Counted from the first letter of the stretch, positions 28,240-38,398 are shown. The stretch: DNA of 64,000 bases from Candidatus Thorarchaeota archaeon (GCA_003345545.1 PRDH01000081.1:1-64000); one strand, 5' to 3'. The notes: generated by a model not told the origin, from the sequence alone. Translations and numbers: made by a program.

Positions 28240-30468
28240 ATGTCAGAACAAGGACCAATCTATCTCGACTACAATGCTACTACACCCATCGATAAGGAGG
28301 TAGCAGCGGCGATGGCTCCCTATCTGTATCAGCACTTTGGAAATCCATCTAGCAGTCATCCGTACGGGACCACCACAAAACGAGCCATTGAAAATGCAAG
28401 ATCTCAGGTTGCAGGACTCTTGGGCTGTCAACCGTCAGAAGTGATATTCACAAGTGGTGGCACAGAGAGTAACAACTATGCCATAAAGGGCGCTGCCTTG
28501 GCCTCTAGAAATCGGGGCAATCATATCATCACATCAGCAATCGAGCATCCTGCTGTAGTAGAAGTCTGCGCGTGGTTGGAAGAACAGGGCTTTCGAATCA
28601 CTGTATTACCTGTCGACGAGTATGGTCTTGTAGACCCCATAGATCTGGAGAATGCGATTTCGCCAGACACCATTCTCGTCACAATTATGCATTCTAATAA
28701 TGAAGTGGGAAGCATTCAACCAATCTCGGAACTCTCAAAGATTGCACATCGCTATGGTGCGATTATGCATACTGATGCGGCTCAGTCAGTTGGCAAAACC
28801 CGCGTGAATGTGAATGAACTGGGTGTTGATCTACTCTCAGTAGCAGGACACAAGCTCTATGCTCCAAAGGGGATAGGTGTCCTCTATGTTCGCAGTGGCA
28901 CAGACCTGAAACAATTGATGCATGGCGCGGCCCATGAAGGTGGCCGCAGGCCTGGCACCGAGAATGTCCTTGAAATCGTGGGTCTGGGGCAGGCATCTGA
29001 AATCGCTGCGCGTGACCTTGACAAGAACATGGCGCATCTTCATGAAACGAGAGATAGGCTTTACAGCATTCTTATTGATGCGTTGGGCACTGATATGGTC
29101 AGGCTCAACGGACATCCTGAACACCGTCTTCCGAATACTCTGAGTCTTAGTTTTCGTGGCATTGAAGCCACCACGCTTCTCTCGGAAATCAGCAATAGAG
29201 TTGCAGCCTCAGCAGGTGCGGCTTGTCATGCTGATGAAGTTGACATATCTGCAGTTCTTCAGGCCATGAAGGTCCCAGTAGAATGGGCAATGGGCACAGT
29301 TCGTTTCTCCACGGGCAGGTATACAACTTTTGGGGAGATCGATGAAGCAGCACGAACCATAATCGATGCAGTTAGAAGACTGCAGCCCGAAACTGCTGGC
29401 ACTTCTCCTGAACCATCTTCCAAGGTAGATGATTATAGGCTTACAAGGTATACTCATGGTCTGGGTTGTGCCTGCAAACTCCGTCCCCAGGCACTTGAAG
29501 AGGTCCTACGTGGCCTACCAATGTCTAAAGACCCAGCTGTCTTGGTTGGAATAGAAACAGCAGATGATGCAGCGGTCTACCGCCTGAGCGACGAACTGGC
29601 AATAGTTGAGACCGTGGATTTCTTCACGCCAGTAGTAGATGATCCTTACTGGTTCGGTGCTATCTCTGCAGCCAACTCCCTAAGCGACATCTATGCAATG
29701 GGAGCAAAACCGCTCTTTGCATTGAACATTGTGGGATTTCCCTCTAGTAGACTTCCACTGTCTGTCTTACACGATATTCTTCGTGGAGCGCAGGACAAGG
29801 CTGACGAAGCTGGAATCAGTATCATCGGAGGTCATACTGTTGAAGATATAGAACCCAAGTTTGGTCTGGCTGTGACTGGTGTAGTCCATCCCGATAGGGT
29901 CATGCGTAATAGTACTGCACGGCCCCGCGATGTGCTTGTTCTGACGAAACCAATTGGACTGGGGATAATCTCCACAGCGGTCAAACGCGGGCTGGCTGAC
30001 AAAGAGACTGCAGAGAAGGCGACTCATCTGATGGCCACACTGAACCAGAAGGCCGCAGAGGTAATGATGGAAGTAGGAGCCAATGCATGCACTGATGTCA
30101 CTGGTTTTGGGCTCTTGGGGCACTTACATGAGATGGCTGCTGGAAGCGGCATGGATGTAAAGATTCGAGCAAGTGCGGTACCTGTGTTGAAAGAGGCACA
30201 GACTTTTGCTGGGGCTGATGTTGTACCAGGAGGAACCATCAGCAATCTAGAGTATGTTGAACCCTTCGTCGACTTCGCCTCAAACATATCTCGCACCACA
30301 AGACTAGTCCTAGCAGATGCTCAGACTTCAGGTGGGCTCTTGATCAGCTTACCTGCGAAGCGAGGTGAGCATTTGATTGAGCTGCTCAAATCATCTGGCG
30401 TGAATGATGCAGCAATAATAGGAACAGTGACTGGAAAGGGGACTGGACGAATTCTTGTCGAGCCCTAG
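28240..30468 (+). CDS. Fusion: cysteine desulfurase (NifS/IscS-like) + selenide,water dikinase (SelD)
   Basis: N-half 'IYLDYNATTPID', 'HTDAAQSVGKTRVNVNELGVDLLSVAGHKLYAPKGIGVLYVR'; C-half 'HGLGCACKL', 'DFFTPVVDDPYWFGAISAANSLSDIYAMGAKPLFAL', 'GGHTVEDIEPKFGLAVTG'. Confidence 0.94.
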   Translation: MSEQGPIYLDYNATTPIDKEVAAAMAPYLYQHFGNPSSSHPYGTTTKRAIENARSQVAGLLGCQPSEVIFTSGGTESNNYAIKGAALASRNRGNHIITSAIEHPAVVEVCAWLEEQGFRITVLPVDEYGLVDPIDLENAISPDTILVTIMHSNNEVGSIQPISELSKIAHRYGAIMHTDAAQSVGKTRVNVNELGVDLLSVAGHKLYAPKGIGVLYVRSGTDLKQLMHGAAHEGGRRPGTENVLEIVGLGQASEIAARDLDKNMAHLHETRDRLYSILIDALGTDMVRLNGHPEHRLPNTLSLSFRGIEATTLLSEISNRVAASAGAACHADEVDISAVLQAMKVPVEWAMGTVRFSTGRYTTFGEIDEAARTIIDAVRRLQPETAGTSPEPSSKVDDYRLTRYTHGLGCACKLRPQALEEVLRGLPMSKDPAVLVGIETADDAAVYRLSDELAIVETVDFFTPVVDDPYWFGAISAANSLSDIYAMGAKPLFALNIVGFPSSRLPLSVLHDILRGAQDKADEAGISIIGGHTVEDIEPKFGLAVTGVVHPDRVMRNSTARPRDVLVLTKPIGLGIISTAVKRGLADKETAEKATHLMATLNQKAAEVMMEVGANACTDVTGFGLLGHLHEMAAGSGMDVKIRASAVPVLKEAQTFAGADVVPGGTISNLEYVEPFVDFASNISRTTRLVLADAQTSGGLLISLPAKRGEHLIELLKSSGVNDAAIIGTVTGKGTGRILVEP

Positions 30469-30605
30469 GAGTGCTGGAATCAAAGGAATGTGACGATAAT
30501 GAGATTCCGCACAATCCGCGTATCATAGTATCACGAGATAGTATCTGATTCATATTCACAACCTTTTTATCGCCAGCAAAGACAAACCGAAAACGCGAAC
30601 GCACT

Positions 30606-30709
30606 GGGCCCGTGGCTTAGACTGGTTATAGCGCCGCTCTGATAAGGCGGATATCGCGCGTTCAAACAGATAGGGAATTTCCCCTCTGGAATTCATCGCG
30701 TCGGGCCCA
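30606..30709 (+). tRNA. tRNA-Ile(GAT) with T-loop intron (about 30666-30695); CCA encoded at 30710-30712
   Basis: Acceptor GGGCCCG/CGGGCCC, anticodon arm CCGCT-CTGATAA-GGCGG, T stem GCGCG/CGCGT split by a ~29-nt hairpin insert. Confidence 0.88.
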
Positions 30710-30718
30710 CCACTTCTT

Positions 30719-31093
30719 CTACTGCGACTGTTTTGACAGTTCACTGACTTGTCTCTCTCTTCTCAGAAACCGACCGACAAATACTGTATATGCTAGTGCC
30801 ATATTGATTCCAATGAGTATTGCTAGAGATACTATGAATACAGGGAGAAGAAGAGGGTCACTTGGATTTCCCTGAAATGTGCTTGCCAATATCAGGAGGA
30901 AAATGCCTGTCATTAGAATGAAAATGGCTGATATCAGCGTAATTCGACGATAGCTGCCAGCGGCAAAACACTTGAACGAGCAATACTGATGCCTGTTGCC
31001 GCTCCATACGATCTGCACTTCTGATTTTCCACACCAATCACATGTATATGGTGGCTCTTCGCCATCTATCCCCAGACACTCTCTAAACGACAC
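30719..31093 (-). CDS. Zinc-ribbon-like N-terminus plus two TM segments, unknown function
   Basis: 'YTCDWCGKSEVQIVWSGNRHQYCSFKCFAAG' followed by TMs. Confidence 0.6.
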   Translation of the reverse strand: MSFRECLGIDGEEPPYTCDWCGKSEVQIVWSGNRHQYCSFKCFAAGSYRRITLISAIFILMTGIFLLILASTFQGNPSDPLLLPVFIVSLAILIGINMALAYTVFVGRFLRRERQVSELSKQSQ

Positions 31094-31221
31094 AAATTCT
31101 TCCCTCTCTCTATTGGTGAAACTGGAGCCTAATGATTCTATTCGTGCTAGGTTCGGAGCAATTGCTCATTCTCTCTAGGACCTTATATTCGTAAGTCATC
31201 ACAGAGAATTGGGTCACAAGA

Positions 31222-31476
31222 ATGGATCTTACATTGCTTCTCCAGTCTCCATTGGCCAATTTTGCTCAGATGATTGGTCGGTATCTTGCCGAGATCTGGG
31301 ACTTTCTCATCTTCATCGGGCAGGTTTCAGGAGTCATAATTGTTCTTGCTGGAGCTATCCTCTGGTTCACTGAAACCAACCAGAGCAGGGGGAAGGGACT
31401 CGTCTTCAGTGGCATCCTTCTCTCGATTGTTGTGGAGTACTTCATCATCTTCCCGCCGAGTTTTGTCATCGCATGA
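31222..31476 (+). CDS. Small membrane protein
   Basis: Two hydrophobic segments in 84 aa. Confidence 0.45.
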   Translation: MDLTLLLQSPLANFAQMIGRYLAEIWDFLIFIGQVSGVIIVLAGAILWFTETNQSRGKGLVFSGILLSIVVEYFIIFPPSFVIA

Positions 31477-31714
31477 CTTGCGGTCCAGATTCAACCATCA
31501 CCATGGCTTTTCCCTTATCTTTCTGAACCTGGTCCAACGCATTCCTGAGCTCATTTCGTAGTAGTTCTATCATATCAGGAGCATTACAGGCTCCAAACTG
31601 ACCGTGATAGTCTCTGAACTCCTCGGGGTCCAGTAGTTTCAGAATCTTGTCGATTGCCTCAAGTTGTTCTCTGGAAAAATGAATCATGACCGATGAGAGA
31701 GCTGTATCTGTCAT
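31466..31714 (-). CDS. Hypothetical protein
   Basis: 82-aa ORF; soluble composition. Confidence 0.35.
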   Translation of the reverse strand: MTDTALSSVMIHFSREQLEAIDKILKLLDPEEFRDYHGQFGACNAPDMIELLRNELRNALDQVQKDKGKAMVMVESGPQVMR

Positions 31715-31797
31715 GCTCTCCAGTCTGCCATACTGGATTTATTCTCGTCAGAAATATCTAGGTGCTTATTAGATGGCATCATGATTGATTATTGTAC

Positions 31798-31860
31798 GGC
31801 GCCACAGATTCCAAACTGCTTTTGCTGTCTGTCGTGTCCGCTTCCCGGCGGTGTGGCGCC
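31798..31860. repeat. Inverted repeat GGCGCCACA ... TGTGGCGCC (9-bp perfect arms, ~45-bp spacer)
   Basis: Read directly; upstream of the nucleotidyltransferase-like gene. Confidence 0.6.
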
Positions 31861-31929
31861 CTCACCTCTTCTCGCTCAGATAATCACGCTTTAATGTACC
31901 ATTTCCCGCGCTCTCGCCAGAGGAAACGC

Positions 31930-32754
31930 TTGGTGACCGATAGTCAGATACTAATTGTGAAGAGTATTCATGAAATTGACGATAAGATGGTTTGCGAGCG
32001 CCTTGAAGGCTTAATCAAAGAGCCCTATGTTCTTGGCGTGATGTTGTGGGGGAGCAGGGCGACAGGCTTTGGAGCTCCGACAGCAGACTGGGATGCACTC
32101 ATCTATGTCACTGAGGAATATTATAACACTCTCAAGCTCAAGGACACAATCTGGTTGGAGTTCGATGAGTCTGTAGAGCCTCGCAAGCTGGTGATTGATT
32201 TCTCTCCTGTGTCTGACGCTTGGTTCAGACAGCAGATCGAATCTCCCCTTGATATGGACCACTTTCCATATGTCGAAGGTGTTGTGATTCATGATCCAAC
32301 GGGCAAGCTTGAGGAGTGGCGGAAGAGACTCGCTAGATATCCCGAGGAGGAACACCTCGACCGGCTCAAGAACAAGTACTGCACTCTGCTTGGTTCTTTA
32401 GGATATGCTGATATCAACAGCAGACGAGGCCACATATACGACTCGAAATTGAATGCTTTCCGCTCGGTCGTGGCTGCTGCCAATCTGTGGTTCACAATAC
32501 AGAAACAATGGACCCCTCCTCTGAAGTGGTGGACTCCCCATGTGAAGAATATGGGCATGTCTGAGGAAACCTACAAGTTGTTCTGTCACGCATTGGATGA
32601 TCCAAAGTTTGAAACTGCTCTTGAACTGTTTAAGAAACTGAAGCAGGAAATCCTTGAGAAGGACTATGATTTTCCCAACGATTCAATGTCAACCTTCCTC
32701 GAAACAATCCATGTGAACGGTCGTCCTGCCCAGATTCGTCACACCTATCTCTAG
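31930..32754 (+). CDS. Nucleotidyltransferase-fold protein
   Basis: 'VLGVMLWGSRATGFGAPTADWDALIYV' (GS...D.D pattern); in-frame TTG/GTG starts at 31930/31933. Confidence 0.7.
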   Translation: MVTDSQILIVKSIHEIDDKMVCERLEGLIKEPYVLGVMLWGSRATGFGAPTADWDALIYVTEEYYNTLKLKDTIWLEFDESVEPRKLVIDFSPVSDAWFRQQIESPLDMDHFPYVEGVVIHDPTGKLEEWRKRLARYPEEEHLDRLKNKYCTLLGSLGYADINSRRGHIYDSKLNAFRSVVAAANLWFTIQKQWTPPLKWWTPHVKNMGMSEETYKLFCHALDDPKFETALELFKKLKQEILEKDYDFPNDSMSTFLETIHVNGRPAQIRHTYL

Positions 32755-32875
32755 ACAGCATTGGCGCTATATCACGGTCTTCTCTCTGAGAACAACCCTC
32801 TTGATGGCTCTCATCTTGAACGAAGAAGTAGCCGAGGCAGTGCTGCCCCAGAGCATTGATCAATAGCCCCTTCTA

Positions 32876-34762
32876 CTACAACTTCAGTCGAAAGACGTAC
32901 TCCTCATCCTGTATCGAGATCTTGCTCTCTACAACCTTGCCCGTCTTATGGATGAAACGAATCATCGGTTGGTTCTGAGGATGCACAATGGCGATGAATG
33001 CCTCAACCCCCTTACTCTTTGCAATCCTCATCAGATGATTCAACAGGAATGTACCTATGCCCTTGCCTTGGTAGTCATCGTTTATGAGCAGAGCAAATTC
33101 AGCTTCGTTGGTGCTCCTGTCGAGGACGTATCTGCCTGCTCCAATAATCCGTTCAGTTTCGCCATCTGTATCCGACTTTATCACTGCTACAACACTGATA
33201 TCACGGGACTGGTCCACATTATAGAAGTCCTGGAGTGTCTGCCTTCTTAGACTCCTCAGCGGGGTGAGGAACCTGAAGTAGATACTCTCCTCGCTGAGCC
33301 CATAGAACAGCTCTTTGATTCGGTCAGTATCGTCAGGTCGGATAAGTCTAAAGTGTACATCAACTGGTCCCTCGGGACCTTTGAATCTCTCAGTCATCTC
33401 ATACTCGGAGGCAAAGTACGTTCCCTGTACTAGAAACGGGACCTGATCCTCAAAGACATAGCGCATCTTCTTTGCGGCCTCAAGGAGCTCATTTCGGAAC
33501 TTGGGGTGTGCAATAGCTATGAGGGATAATACACGTTCTCGGATAGTCTTCCCATACATGTTTGCCAGGCCATACTCCGTTATTATTACGTCTACATCTC
33601 CACGAGTAGTTACGACGCCGGCTCCCTCGCTCAGTTGCGGAACGATTCTTGACACTGTTCCATCAACAGCTGTGGAGGGCAAACAAATGATGGCCTTCCC
33701 TCCCACAGACCTCTTGGCTCCTCGAATGAAGTCAACTTGTCCTCCGATTCCACTGTAGAACCTGTGACCAATCGAGTCTGCACAGACCTGACCCGTGAGG
33801 TCGACCTCCAATGCGGAGTTTATTGCGATCATCTTTCTATTCTGCCCGATGACGTACGGGTCATTGACATACGCTGTGTCATGGAACTGGAAGAGAGGAT
33901 TGTCGTCAATGTACTCGTACAGCTTGCTAGACCCCATGGCGAAGCTCGCTATCACTTTTCCCTTGTTGATTGACTTCTTCTTGTTGGTCACAATACCAGC
34001 GTCTATCAGAGGAAGCAGGCTATCACTGAACATCTCTGTATGGATGCCCAAGTCTCGGACTCCCGAGTCCAAAAGGTTGTTACATACAGACTGTGGGAGT
34101 GCTCCAATTCCAAGCTCAAGAGTCGATTCATTCTCAACCAGTCTTGCTACATATTTACCAATGAGGTCTACTGTCTCTGTAATCTCATCACCTTGGAACT
34201 CTCTCAGTGGTTCGTTGAAGGGGACAAGATAGTCAATCTCTCGTATATCTACGAACGAGTCACCATGTGTTATTGGCATTTTGTCATTGACCTGTGCTAT
34301 GACGATATCAGCACTCTCGGAGGCAGCTTTTGTGATATCCACTGAGATACCCAGGGAACAGTATCCATAGCGGTCGGGTGGGCTAATCTGTATCATGGCG
34401 ACATCGAGAGGCATTCTCTTCTGTCTGAAGAGGTCAGGAATATCGGACAGCATCATGGGTGTATAGTCCGCGCGTCCCTCTGCGACTGCATCTCTGATGT
34501 TTGCGCTGACAAAGAACGTGTTGTGACGGAACTGGCTCTGGAATTTTGGATCTGCAGAAGGTGTATCTCCAAGAGTGAGAAGGTGTACAATCTCGTTGTC
34601 TGCCATCTGGTCGGCATGAGCTGCCAATTCTTGCACAAGATGATATGGTACGCCGCATCCCGTTCCCAAGAAGATTCTCGATCCTCGCCTAATCTTCTTG
34701 ATGGCCTTTGAGGCTGTCAGGATTTTGCTCTTGTATTGTTCAGTCCAATCAACCGCGACCAT
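32876..34762 (-). CDS. Acetyl-CoA hydrolase/CoA-transferase family protein fused to C-terminal GNAT acetyltransferase domain
   Basis: CoA-transferase region 'GIGALPQSVCNNLLDSGVRDLGIHTEMFSD...GIGGQVDFIRGA'; GNAT 'AEFALLINDDYQGKGIGTFLLNHLMRIAKSKGVEAF'. Confidence 0.9.
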   Translation of the reverse strand: MVAVDWTEQYKSKILTASKAIKKIRRGSRIFLGTGCGVPYHLVQELAAHADQMADNEIVHLLTLGDTPSADPKFQSQFRHNTFFVSANIRDAVAEGRADYTPMMLSDIPDLFRQKRMPLDVAMIQISPPDRYGYCSLGISVDITKAASESADIVIAQVNDKMPITHGDSFVDIREIDYLVPFNEPLREFQGDEITETVDLIGKYVARLVENESTLELGIGALPQSVCNNLLDSGVRDLGIHTEMFSDSLLPLIDAGIVTNKKKSINKGKVIASFAMGSSKLYEYIDDNPLFQFHDTAYVNDPYVIGQNRKMIAINSALEVDLTGQVCADSIGHRFYSGIGGQVDFIRGAKRSVGGKAIICLPSTAVDGTVSRIVPQLSEGAGVVTTRGDVDVIITEYGLANMYGKTIRERVLSLIAIAHPKFRNELLEAAKKMRYVFEDQVPFLVQGTYFASEYEMTERFKGPEGPVDVHFRLIRPDDTDRIKELFYGLSEESIYFRFLTPLRSLRRQTLQDFYNVDQSRDISVVAVIKSDTDGETERIIGAGRYVLDRSTNEAEFALLINDDYQGKGIGTFLLNHLMRIAKSKGVEAFIAIVHPQNQPMIRFIHKTGKVVESKISIQDEEYVFRLKL

Positions 34763-34931
34763 CGTAGTTTCCTCTGTGAATGTGCTTCTCCCTTAGGCTC
34801 GCTATATAGGCATTTCCACATGGCATACTAAGCAAAGGGCGGTTGATTGTGTACCTAGAAGACGGAAGACTTTTAGTGCAGAACTATTCGCAAGCGATGT
34901 AGTATCTGACACATTACTAGGTGGATATCAT

Positions 34932-36197
34932 ATGTCGGAAGAAAAGATAGGAAATCGAAACCTGGTCGTACTCGGCGCAATCATAGTACAGCTCTGCCTT
35001 GGATCTATCTATGCATGGGGGATATTTCAGAATGAGCTGTACAGGCTTGACGGCTTGTATGGATGGGATAAGTTGTGGTCTAATCTGCCATTTGCAGCTG
35101 GTCTTGCATCATTTGCGATTGTCATGATATATGCTGGTCGCAGACAAGACCGTGTAGGCCCCCGTAAGGTTGCCACACTTGGGGGTGTCCTACTAGGAAT
35201 AGGTGTAATCCTCTCTGGATTAGTTGACATACTTGGGTTCGGAGCTGATATGGTTCAAGGTACACTGTATCTGATAATCACCTATGGTATCGTTGGTGGT
35301 GCTGGAATTGGGTTTGCCTACGTCTGTCCAATTGCAGCTCTTGTAAAATGGTTCCCTGACAAAAAAGGATTCATGACCGGAATCGCAGTTGCTGGTTTTG
35401 GTGGCGGTGCATTGATTTTCAACTTTGTTGAACAGGGTCTAATCAGTTACTTTGGATATGTCATTGGATATCCATTGATGATTCTTGGAGCAATCTATCT
35501 CATATTCACAGTACTCGGTGCTCAACTGCTAGTCAATCCCCCGGTTGGTTGGCTTCCTCAGGGCTTCACACCTCCCGCAACAACAGCGGACGGCAAAGGT
35601 ACAGGATGCGTGCCAGGTGTAATGATTCGAACGAGTAGTTTTTGGGTTCTCTGGTTGATGTTCATCTTTGCTGCAACAGCTGGTCTGATGACCCTTGGCA
35701 ATGTTGTATCAGCAGCTAGAGGCATCGATCTGACCATCACAGCGTTCATCGCCGCTCTGATTCCAAGTATTATGGCAATCTTCAATGCAGCTGGAAGAAT
35801 AGTCTGGGGGACAGTTTCTGATAGGATTGGGAGAATCTCTACCTTCATCATGATGTTCTCGATTCTTGCCTTAGCTATGTTTGGACTTGCATTCATTCCA
35901 ACAGGGACTTCATGGATTGTGATCACTCTCATAGCATCTGTTGTAGGATTCTGCTTTGGAGGCAACTTTGCTCTATTCCCATCCGCAACAGCAGATTACT
36001 TCGGCTCTGCAAACGTTGGTAAAAACTACGGTGTCGTCTTCACTGCCTATGGAATTGCAGGAATTACTGGTGCTCTAGTTGCAGGCACATTTGGTCAAGC
36101 CTTCGGCTACTCAATGGCCTTTCTTGTAACAGGAATTCTTGCCGTTATAGCAGTACTACTGACTTTCGCTCTAAAATCGTGCAGAAAGAATGCATAA
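34932..36197 (+). CDS. MFS transporter, OFA (oxalate/formate antiporter-like) family
   Basis: 'LCLGSIYAWGIFQNEL', 'GIGFAYVCPIAALVKWFPDKKGFMTGIAVAGFGGGALIF'. Confidence 0.9.
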   Translation: MSEEKIGNRNLVVLGAIIVQLCLGSIYAWGIFQNELYRLDGLYGWDKLWSNLPFAAGLASFAIVMIYAGRRQDRVGPRKVATLGGVLLGIGVILSGLVDILGFGADMVQGTLYLIITYGIVGGAGIGFAYVCPIAALVKWFPDKKGFMTGIAVAGFGGGALIFNFVEQGLISYFGYVIGYPLMILGAIYLIFTVLGAQLLVNPPVGWLPQGFTPPATTADGKGTGCVPGVMIRTSSFWVLWLMFIFAATAGLMTLGNVVSAARGIDLTITAFIAALIPSIMAIFNAAGRIVWGTVSDRIGRISTFIMMFSILALAMFGLAFIPTGTSWIVITLIASVVGFCFGGNFALFPSATADYFGSANVGKNYGVVFTAYGIAGITGALVAGTFGQAFGYSMAFLVTGILAVIAVLLTFALKSCRKNA

Positions 36198-36208
36198 TCA
36201 GTACCATG

Positions 36209-36255
36209 AGAGGTCAGAGGATGTGAATTCTCCGACCTCTTGTCACTCTTTTTTG
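36209..36255 (+). terminator. Hairpin AGAGGTC...GACCTCT followed by T-rich tract
   Basis: Read directly, immediately downstream of the MFS gene. Confidence 0.65.
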
Positions 36256-36355
36256 GGAACTAACCCTCTGAACAATTTCCGTTCCGATTGGACAAGCTTC
36301 ATATAGTACATTTCTTGTGGCCGGTCAAATCATCTACCGGATTTGGTGACCGATT

Positions 36356-38344
36356 TTGTCAACAGATAAGAAGATTACAGTTTACAGCCAAGAGGAAAGG
36401 CATTTTCCACCTCCAAAGAGCTTCTCCAAGAAGGCTTACATAAAGAGCCAAGAAGAGCGGATGAAGATGTGGAAGGAGTCTATAGAAAAGCCTGACACCT
36501 TCTGGCTAAAGGCAGCAAAGGAATTGTGTTACTGGAAGAAGGAGCCGACCAAGGCTCTCGATTGGAAGGACCCCAAGAATGCAGTATTCACGTGGTTCGA
36601 AGACGGTGTGACCAACATGGCTTACAACTGTCTTGACAAGCATGTGAAAGCAGGTAAGGGCGATCAGATTGCACTCATCTGGCAGGGCGAGCCTTTGGAT
36701 GAGTCAAGGACCTTCACCTACAAACAGCTTCTCAGCGAGGTCAACAAGGCTGCGAATATTCTGAAGAGCCTCGGGGTCAAGAAGGGCGACAGAGTCACGA
36801 TCTATCTCCCGATGATTCCTGAGCTCGGAATCATCATGCTTGCATGTGTGAGGATTGGCGCGGTCCACAGCGTCGTCTTTGGCGGGTTCAGTGCTGATTC
36901 CTTGGTGGATAGGATTACAGACTCTCAAGGCAAGGTCCTAGTCACGGCTGATGGTTACTACCGCAGTGGCAAGGTTGTCCCACAAAAGGCAGGTGCTGAC
37001 AAAGCACTCGAATCTGTTCCTGTGGTAGAGAAGGTTCTTGTTATCAAGAGAGTTGGAATCGACGTTCCATGGGTCAAGGGCAGAGATGTCTGGTACCATG
37101 AAGAGCAAGCAAAAGTCAATGACAAGTGTGAGACCGAGTGGATGAAGGCTGAAGATCCCCTATTCATCCTCTATACTTCAGGTTCTACTGGCAAACCAAA
37201 GGGTGTGCTTCACACACTTGCGGGATTCATGGTCTACACAACTCAATCCTTTCTCTATATCTTTGACTGGCACCCTGGAGATGTCTACTGGTGTACTGCT
37301 GACATCGGCTGGATTACAGGTCATTCCTACATCTTGTATGGCCCTCTCTCAGCTGGAGCGACAACTCTGATGTATGAGTCGGTACCTACATACCCTGACA
37401 ATGACCGCTTCTGGCATGAAGTAGAACACTGGAAAGTGAACGAGTTCTACACGGCTCCTACTGCACTTCGTGCACTAATGAGATTCGGTGATGGCCCCGT
37501 ACTGAAGCACAATCTGTCAAGCCTGAAACTTCTCGGGACCGTTGGTGAGCCAATCAATCCGGAGGCCTGGATGTGGTATCATAGGGTAGTTGGCAAAGAG
37601 AAATGCCCGATTGTTGACACCTACTGGCAGACTGAAACGGGTGGTGTGATTCTCACACCTCTACCTGGTGCAACGTCAACAATCCCCGGTTCAGCCACTT
37701 TCCCCTACTTTGGTCTTGAGCCCCTCATCGTTGCCGAAGACGGAGTACCCGTAGGTCCAAACGAGGGTGGCTATCTCTGCTTCAAGAAACCTTGGCCAGG
37801 TCTCATGAGGACTGTCTATGGCAACCACAAACGATTCATCGAAACTTACTGGGTCCAGTTCAAGAACCCCGAAGACAAGAAGCCGATGTACTACACTGGT
37901 GATGGCGCTCGATTCAACCAAGATGGCTACTACTTTGTTATGGGCCGTCTAGACGATGTCTTGAAAGTTTCCGGCCATAGACTCGGAACTGCAGAGATTG
38001 AGTCTTCACTCGTCAAGCATCCTGCTGTTGCGGAGTGTGCAGTTGTTGGATTCCCACACGAGATCAAGGGAGAAGACATCTACTGCTTCGTGACCCTCAA
38101 GGTGGGTGTTGAGAAGACTGATGCGCTCCGTCAGGAACTCAAGAACCACGTTCGTAATGATGTAGGCCCCATCGCAACCCCGGCCAAGATACAGTTTGCA
38201 GATGCTTTACCCAAGACTCGCTCCGGCAAGATCATGCGCCGCATTCTGAAGCGCATTGCTGCGGGTCAGATAGACGATCTCGGTGATGTCACCACGTTGG
38301 CAGACCCATCAGTCGTCGATACCTTAGTCAGTGAGCGTCAGTAG
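36356..38344 (+). CDS. acs: Acetyl-CoA synthetase (AMP-forming)
   Basis: 'YTSGSTGKPKGVLHT', 'DTYWQTETGGVILTPLPG', 'LPKTRSGKIMRRILKRIA'; TTG start. Confidence 0.96.
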   Translation: MSTDKKITVYSQEERHFPPPKSFSKKAYIKSQEERMKMWKESIEKPDTFWLKAAKELCYWKKEPTKALDWKDPKNAVFTWFEDGVTNMAYNCLDKHVKAGKGDQIALIWQGEPLDESRTFTYKQLLSEVNKAANILKSLGVKKGDRVTIYLPMIPELGIIMLACVRIGAVHSVVFGGFSADSLVDRITDSQGKVLVTADGYYRSGKVVPQKAGADKALESVPVVEKVLVIKRVGIDVPWVKGRDVWYHEEQAKVNDKCETEWMKAEDPLFILYTSGSTGKPKGVLHTLAGFMVYTTQSFLYIFDWHPGDVYWCTADIGWITGHSYILYGPLSAGATTLMYESVPTYPDNDRFWHEVEHWKVNEFYTAPTALRALMRFGDGPVLKHNLSSLKLLGTVGEPINPEAWMWYHRVVGKEKCPIVDTYWQTETGGVILTPLPGATSTIPGSATFPYFGLEPLIVAEDGVPVGPNEGGYLCFKKPWPGLMRTVYGNHKRFIETYWVQFKNPEDKKPMYYTGDGARFNQDGYYFVMGRLDDVLKVSGHRLGTAEIESSLVKHPAVAECAVVGFPHEIKGEDIYCFVTLKVGVEKTDALRQELKNHVRNDVGPIATPAKIQFADALPKTRSGKIMRRILKRIAAGQIDDLGDVTTLADPSVVDTLVSERQ

Positions 38345-38360
38345 TAATTCGCTATTTTAC

Positions 38361-38398
38361 GAGAGACCTACAAAGGTCTCTCGAGTTCTTCTTTTTCA
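38361..38398 (+). terminator. Hairpin GAGAGACC-TACAAA-GGTCTCTC plus T-rich tract
   Basis: Read directly, 17 bp after acs stop. Confidence 0.75.

Noticed and set aside
32760-32875. Short ORF ending 'MALILNEEVAEAVLPQSIDQ' and a shared string GAAGAAG(AT)TAGCCGAGGC with 605-620
   Set aside because: Too short to support as a gene; shared string is likely chance in coding-like sequence.
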